Shown one piece after another: positions 16,093 through 19,667 of a stretch of DNA of 19,667 nucleotides (the first letter of the stretch is position 1; every line of letters starts with the position of its first letter). The stretch is taken from assembly GCA_045602025.1 (NCBI GenBank), contig JAZSAT010000043.1, forward strand, positions 1 to 19,667. Reading direction: 5' to 3'. The position numbers and the translations under genes are program-made. The notes under the pieces were generated by a model. That model did no database searches. It was not told the DNA's origin and was given only the letters and a program-made list of their open reading frames with translations. Source of the DNA: RGIG5579 sp045602025 (lineage in GTDB: Bacteria > Bacillota > Clostridia > Oscillospirales > SIG627).

Positions 16093-17196
16093 ATGGATAA
16101 AGAAAATAAAAAATGGCATCGACACAGAAAACATCACCGTCCGATGCATAAAAAGAATAACAATCAAAACCAAATGAAAGAAGATAGCACCTCGAATGAA
16201 GCTTCGGTCGATCATTCTATTGCAGAGGAAAATACCGTTCTTGCTAAAAGAGATCTGCCCAAGCAAGCTCCTTTAGAAGAAAAGATTACTGCTGAACATA
16301 CCGAAGCCCCTGCAGAAGAGAAAAAATATCGCATTGTCGGCATTCGTTTTCGCCCTGTTGGAAAAACTTATTCCTTCGATCCCGGCACTACAAATTATGT
16401 TTTAGGAGAACAGGTTGTTGTTGAAACGAGCCAAGGACTTGAATTTGGAACCGTTTCTTCCGTACCCAGAATGGCTTCCGAAAAGGAAATCGTTCTTCCT
16501 TTAAAGAAGGTTCTTAGGAAAGCAACTCCAAACGATATTAAAAAGAACGAAGAAAATCGCGAGCTTGAGCTTCGCGGCAGAAAGCTCTTTCAGGAGAAGA
16601 TCCAAGAGCACAAATTGGAAATGGCTCTTTCCGATGTGGAATGCTCCTTTGACCGATCTAAATTGATCTTTTACTTTACTTCCGAAGGTCGTGTGGATTT
16701 TCGCGAATTTGTAAAGGATATGGCTGCTGTTTTGAAAATGCGTATCGAGCTGCGACAGATCGGCGTACGCGATGAAGCAAAGCAGCTTGGCGGACTTGGC
16801 ATTTGCGGGCGCCCACTTTGCTGTAGCTCCTTTTTGGAGGATTTTCAGCAAGTTTCCATAAAAATGGCAAAAGAGCAAAATCTTTCCTTGAACCCCACAA
16901 AAATCAGCGGTACTTGCGGAAGGCTCATGTGTTGCCTTCGTTATGAAAACGATGTTTATGTGGAAGCAGGAAAAAAATGCCCGCGCGCCGATAATATTGT
17001 AATGACACCCAAAGGTAGAGGTGTTGTGATCGAGTCAAATATTCTTTGCGGAAAGTGCAAGGTTAAGCTTGATATTGATCCCGAAAATATTGTCCCCTTC
17101 ACCGCCGATGAATTAAAGGTTATCCCCAAGCAAAAGAAACCCCAAAACCAACCTACTGAAAAAGAAAACAATCAAAATAGTAAGGAAAATCAGTGA
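16093..17196 (+). CDS. ricT: RicT/YaaT, PSP1-domain protein (Fe-S regulator of RNA processing)
   Basis: In Bacillus RicT works with RicA and RicF as a [4Fe-4S]-bearing complex that aids RNase Y-dependent RNA maturation and affects sporulation, biofilm and competence. The 367-residue product has a low-complexity N-terminus of about 75 residues rich in His, Lys, Asn and Glu, then the PSP1 domain starting YRIVGIRFRPVGKTY, with cysteine motifs CGRPLCC (238-244) and CGRLMCC (275-281) followed by LRYE, all family signatures. The C-terminal tail is again Lys/Asn/Gln-rich. AAAGGA overlaps the murA stop and lies five bases before the ATG, so it is co-transcribed with murA. No ricA or ricF is in the window. 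Confidence 0.94.
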   Translation: MDKENKKWHRHRKHHRPMHKKNNNQNQMKEDSTSNEASVDHSIAEENTVLAKRDLPKQAPLEEKITAEHTEAPAEEKKYRIVGIRFRPVGKTYSFDPGTTNYVLGEQVVVETSQGLEFGTVSSVPRMASEKEIVLPLKKVLRKATPNDIKKNEENRELELRGRKLFQEKIQEHKLEMALSDVECSFDRSKLIFYFTSEGRVDFREFVKDMAAVLKMRIELRQIGVRDEAKQLGGLGICGRPLCCSSFLEDFQQVSIKMAKEQNLSLNPTKISGTCGRLMCCLRYENDVYVEAGKKCPRADNIVMTPKGRGVVIESNILCGKCKVKLDIDPENIVPFTADELKVIPKQKKPQNQPTEKENNQNSKENQ

Positions 17197-17210
17197 TTTT
17201 TCGTTTTTTT
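17184..17210 (+). terminator. Weak intrinsic terminator overlapping the ricT stop codon
   Basis: GAAAATC pairs with GATTTTT (one G-U pair) around a 3-base loop spanning the stop codon, followed by TTTTTTT at 17204-17210. The stem is AT-rich and short, so efficiency is doubtful; read-through into the ferredoxin gene is possible. Confidence 0.4.
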
Positions 17211-17221
17211 CCGCAAAGCTA

Positions 17222-17249
17222 TTGAATTTTTTAAAAGTAGTGCTATAAT
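17222..17249 (+). promoter_or_regulatory. Sigma-A-type promoter for the ferredoxin gene
   Basis: TTGAAT (17222-17227), a 16-base spacer, then perfect TATAAT (17244-17249). The transcript would start near 17256, about 25 bases before the ferredoxin ATG, with GGAGG in between. Confidence 0.8.
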
Positions 17250-17280
17250 ATTCGTATCAACTAATTTGGAGGTATTTCAA

Positions 17281-17454
17281 ATGGCATACATCATTTCTGA
17301 CGAATGTGTTGGCTGCATGGCTTGTGTTGACGAATGTCCCGTTTCTGCGATCGTAGAAAAAGACGGCAAGGCTTTCATCGATGCTGATGCTTGCATTGAA
17401 TGCGGTGCTTGCGCAGGCGTTTGCCCTGTAGAAGCTCCCCAGCCCCAGGCATAA
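17281..17454 (+). CDS. 2[4Fe-4S] clostridial-type ferredoxin
   Basis: Small low-potential electron carrier, expected to serve pyruvate:ferredoxin oxidoreductase, hydrogenase or similar enzymes of anaerobic metabolism. The 57-residue protein carries two complete CxxCxxCxxxCP motifs (Cys 9, 12, 15, 19 and Cys 38, 41, 44, 48), the two halves showing internal repetition. The ATG at 17281 is set by GGAGG eight bases upstream; a TTG at 17266 overlaps that site and is rejected. It has its own promoter and terminator, so it is a single-gene unit, as is common for abundant ferredoxins. Confidence 0.97.
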   Translation: MAYIISDECVGCMACVDECPVSAIVEKDGKAFIDADACIECGACAGVCPVEAPQPQA

Positions 17455-17463
17455 AATTGAAAT

Positions 17464-17499
17464 AAAAAATAAGCCACTCTAATGAGTGGCTTATTTTTT
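17464..17499. terminator. Strong bidirectional terminator between ferredoxin and the convergent gene
   Basis: A 16-bp perfect stem, 17464-17479 with 17484-17499, around a 4-base loop (TAAT); its core is AAGCCACTC/GAGTGGCTT, with A6 and T6 at the ends serving as the U-tract in either direction. The last two bases overlap the stop codon of the minus-strand gene at 17498. Confidence 0.93.
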
Positions 17500-18691
17500 A
17501 TTCTTCAAAAAGAAAGCCGGCGCTGTTTAATGCAAAGGATCCTGATAAATAAAGTGCTTTTAGTTTTCTTTGAAGGGATGTTTCCTCGGGTAAAAGATTT
17601 AAGTCTTCAGGTTTGGAAGGAAAAACAAAACCAAAAACCGAATCTCCGTTGCTCTTAACCGGAAAACGGTGAAATAGATTTGCAAATTTTGAAATGGAAG
17701 CATTTTCACCAAGGAGCTCTTCAATTTCAAAGCTTAAAAGCCAGGAGGAACACTGGACCTCTTTTACTTCTTTATCCGGGAAGCGTTCTTTTGCAATTTT
17801 TTTAGCAAGAGATACTGCCTCAAGAACCTTTTCCTTTGAGATATCGGTTCCTCTCGGGATATGCATTGCAAGAACCCCGTCATTTGTTTTCAGATACAGT
17901 TCCCATTCCTCCTTAGAAAATTCTTTCACTTCATTTTTACAAATGCCGTTTTCCACAGGAAAGCCCCTAAAAGAAGATTCATTCTCCTCAAAAAAGGTAG
18001 TAAAGCTCCCCTCTTCATCCTCAAACCCAGCCGAGCCCAAGCGTTTCCCTTCTCTATGAAAGGAGACATCGGTTAAAAGAACCTTCTTCTCTCCGGTAAT
18101 TTTGTTTCTTAAAACACGCGGAGCTTTGGAAACCTTGGCAAACTGAAACTGAAACCCGCCAGCATGAAAAATCTCTGCATAAGTATAGATATTTACCCAG
18201 TTAAAATAAAAACCACCGAGTCCCGGTTTACCTGTTTTTTTGTAGAGATTACCGGTTCCTCTGTTGTAGACGGTCAGATACTGTCTGACCTCTTCTTCGG
18301 AAAAGCCACGACGGATATACTCCTCATAAGCATCTTCAGCGGAAACAAGAAGAACAAATAAGGGTGCAAGATTCCCCGCAAGAGTGCCGTCTGTCTCAGG
18401 AATCTTAAGTGCTTTTACTTCGTCTCTTCCGTGCTTTTTGGCATAGATCGACACAGTATGAGTCCAGATAAATTTTGCTTCATCCGATTTTAGCTCTTCA
18501 AAGCCCTTAAGGACATCCTCATAGAATTTTCCAAAAAAGCCAAAGCGTTCTTCTAAATGTATAAGAAGCTGTTTTGTCAAAGGACTTTTAATTTTTCCAA
18601 GGTTAAAGTCCTCACAAATCAAATCCAGTTCTTCGGGATAATTATGAATATTCAGTTTTTTAGCTACTTCTGAAAATACCATTTTTCTCAC
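17498..18691 (-). CDS. Putative acyltransferase with GNAT-like domains (DUF5596/NAT_N-GNAT_C type)
   Basis: About 397 residues, no signal peptide or membrane segment. The order of features suggests the two-domain family called acyltransferase domain-containing protein in Firmicutes genomes: a helical N-terminal domain (about 1-140, ending near FSEEEVRQYLTVYNRGTGNLY), a middle beta-rich segment with LGGFYFNWVNIYTYAEIFHAGGFQFQF, and a C-terminal half with MHIPRGTDISKEKVLEA and CSSWLLSFEIEELLGENASISKFANLFHRF. This assignment is from memory of the family and no substrate is known. The start is uncertain: GTG at 18691 gives the longest form, ATG at 18682 is the alternative, and neither has a good ribosome site. 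The gene begins just 13 bases after a terminator, and I see no separate promoter. Confidence 0.72.
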   Translation of the reverse strand: MRKMVFSEVAKKLNIHNYPEELDLICEDFNLGKIKSPLTKQLLIHLEERFGFFGKFYEDVLKGFEELKSDEAKFIWTHTVSIYAKKHGRDEVKALKIPETDGTLAGNLAPLFVLLVSAEDAYEEYIRRGFSEEEVRQYLTVYNRGTGNLYKKTGKPGLGGFYFNWVNIYTYAEIFHAGGFQFQFAKVSKAPRVLRNKITGEKKVLLTDVSFHREGKRLGSAGFEDEEGSFTTFFEENESSFRGFPVENGICKNEVKEFSKEEWELYLKTNDGVLAMHIPRGTDISKEKVLEAVSLAKKIAKERFPDKEVKEVQCSSWLLSFEIEELLGENASISKFANLFHRFPVKSNGDSVFGFVFPSKPEDLNLLPEETSLQRKLKALYLSGSFALNSAGFLFEE

Positions 18692-18703
18692 ATTCTTTCT
18701 ATC

Positions 18704-18735
18704 AAAAAACGGTTATGGAAAACCATAACCGTTTT
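18704..18735 (-). terminator. Intrinsic terminator after the PfkB-family kinase gene
   Basis: A 13-bp perfect stem (18706-18718 with 18723-18735, core CGGTTATGG/CCATAACCG) with an A4 loop; on the minus strand it is followed by T6 (18709-18704). It lies 5 bases after the kinase stop codon and 13 bases before the start of the next gene on the same strand. Confidence 0.85.
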
Positions 18736-18740
18736 GTCTT

Positions 18741-19667
18741 TTATCTTTGAACTCTTCCGCTTCCGTCGCCGCCTGCAAGCTTTTCAACCTCGGAAACGCT
18801 GACACGGTTATAGTCACCTTCAACAGAATGCTTCAGGGCAGATGCCGCAACTGCAAATTCAATAGCAGCCTGGGTATCTTTGCCGTTTAAAAGGGCGTAG
18901 ATCAAACCGCCGCCAAAGGAGTCACCGCCGCCTACGCGGTCAACGATATGCAAGTGGTAAGACTTGGAGAAGCAATAGTTTTCACCGTCGTAGAGCATAC
19001 CTGCCCAGTCATTGTCATTTGCAGAGATAGAGGAACGAAGGGTGATTGCTACTTTCTCAAAGCCAAATTTATCAGCAAGCTGCTTTGCAACAGACTTGTA
19101 GCCTTCGTGGTTGAGCTTTCCACCGTAAATATCGGTGTTTTCCGCTTCAATACCGAATACATCTTTTGCATCTTCTTCGTTAGAAATGCAAACATCCACA
19201 TACTGGCAAAGATCAGTCATTGCTTCTCTTGCTTCAGCTCTTGTCCAAAGCTTTCCGCGATAATTTAAATCACAGGAGATCTTGACACCCTTTGCCTTGG
19301 CAGCCTTACAAGCTTCGCGGCAAATCTCAACCATATTACCACCAAGAGCGGGAGTAATACCGGTGAAATGGAACCAGTCTGCACCTTCAAAAATGCTGTC
19401 CCAATCAAAGTCTGCGGGAGATGCCTGAGCAATCGCAGAATATGCACGGTCATAAATGCAAACAGAACCGCGTTGAGAAGCACCCTTCTCCAGAAAATAG
19501 ATGCCTACTCTATCGCCGCCGCGAACGATTTTTGAAGTATCAACGCCGAAATAGCGGAGTGAATTGACAGCTGCCTGACCGATTGCATGAGCAGGAAGCT
19601 TTGTTACGAACGCGGAATCAAATCCGTAATTTGCGAGTGAAACGGAAACATTCGCTTCACCGCCGCC
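18741..19667 (-). CDS. kdgK: PfkB-family sugar kinase, probably 2-keto-3-deoxygluconate kinase (5' end truncated by the window edge)
   Basis: Ribokinase-fold enzyme, likely phosphorylating 2-keto-3-deoxygluconate in uronate/pectin breakdown. The frame is open from the stop at 18741 to the window end without a break; 308 residues are visible and roughly 30-35 N-terminal residues are missing. Seen: GGGEANVSVSLANYGF (PfkB signature 1 region), EKGASQRGS, ADWFHFTGITPAL, CDLNYRGKLW, SNEEDAKDVFGI and DRVGGGDSFGGG (signature 2, catalytic base Asp249 of the visible part). The CDLNYR-KLW and FHFTGITPAL patterns favour KDG kinase over fructokinase or ribokinase. Signature 2 has GGGD where GAGD is commoner. 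A terminator follows. The aldolase or uronate genes expected as partners would lie outside the window. Confidence 0.88.
   Translation of the reverse strand, partial: GGGEANVSVSLANYGFDSAFVTKLPAHAIGQAAVNSLRYFGVDTSKIVRGGDRVGIYFLEKGASQRGSVCIYDRAYSAIAQASPADFDWDSIFEGADWFHFTGITPALGGNMVEICREACKAAKAKGVKISCDLNYRGKLWTRAEAREAMTDLCQYVDVCISNEEDAKDVFGIEAENTDIYGGKLNHEGYKSVAKQLADKFGFEKVAITLRSSISANDNDWAGMLYDGENYCFSKSYHLHIVDRVGGGDSFGGGLIYALLNGKDTQAAIEFAVAASALKHSVEGDYNRVSVSEVEKLAGGDGSGRVQR

Noticed and set aside
18741..19667. Apparent frameshift or short kinase fragment starting at 19334
   Set aside because: Translating the minus strand above 19334 in the same frame gives uninterrupted kinase sequence to the window edge; the gene is simply cut at its 5' end.
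1..19667. Mobile elements, CRISPR arrays, prophage or toxin-antitoxin genes
   Set aside because: No transposase, direct-repeat arrays, integrase, attachment sites or toxin-like small genes could be found; all long frames are explained by the listed genes.

Overview
The window is ordinary chromosomal DNA of a Gram-positive, low-to-moderate GC anaerobe, most likely a Clostridia member of the Oscillospirales/Ruminococcaceae type. The reasons are strong AAGGAG-type ribosome binding sites, consensus TTGACA/TATAAT promoters with 17-bp spacers, the Firmicutes-specific genes darA (c-di-AMP receptor) and ricT, a tetrahydrofolate riboswitch close to my recollection of the Eubacterium siraeum type, and a 2[4Fe-4S] clostridial ferredoxin. 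I see no rRNA, tRNA, CRISPR, insertion sequence, phage gene or other sign of recent transfer. Genes are tightly packed and no gap exceeds 300 bases.

Layout, left to right. (1) Positions 2-8499, plus strand: dnaE (5' end cut by the window edge), a class A penicillin-binding protein, tadA, then a THF riboswitch with a hairpin that buries the ribosome binding site, followed by folT (folate ECF transporter S component) and folC. A bidirectional terminator closes this block. (2) Positions 8534-9980, minus strand: a promoter-driven operon yhbY - yugP-like zinc metallopeptidase - small membrane protein with a zinc ribbon. (3) Positions 10056-13218, plus strand: a divergent promoter, a leader with a terminator-like hairpin, and a 997-residue ABC ATPase-permease of MacB architecture. 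(4) Positions 13261-17196, plus strand: darA - holB - murA - ricT, a variant of the Bacillus darA(yaaQ)-yaaR-holB-ricT(yaaT) cluster, with murA inserted and yaaR absent. (5) Positions 17222-17499: a single-gene ferredoxin unit with its own promoter and a bidirectional terminator. (6) Positions 17498-19667, minus strand: a PfkB-family kinase resembling 2-keto-3-deoxygluconate kinase (5' end cut by the window edge), a terminator, then a putative two-domain GNAT-like acyltransferase.

How the genes work together. Most are housekeeping: replication (dnaE, holB), peptidoglycan synthesis (PBP, murA), tRNA editing (tadA), ribosome/RNA biology (yhbY, ricT), folate uptake and retention (folT imports, folC adds glutamates that trap folate, and the riboswitch senses the product), and c-di-AMP sensing (darA). 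The best-supported regulatory finding is the THF riboswitch/SD-sequestering hairpin, whose 5' end contains the tadA stop codon. I found no convincing evidence for an undescribed multi-gene system. The less explained items are the leader hairpin in front of the ABC transporter, the membrane zinc-ribbon protein, and the acyltransferase gene that starts just after a terminator.
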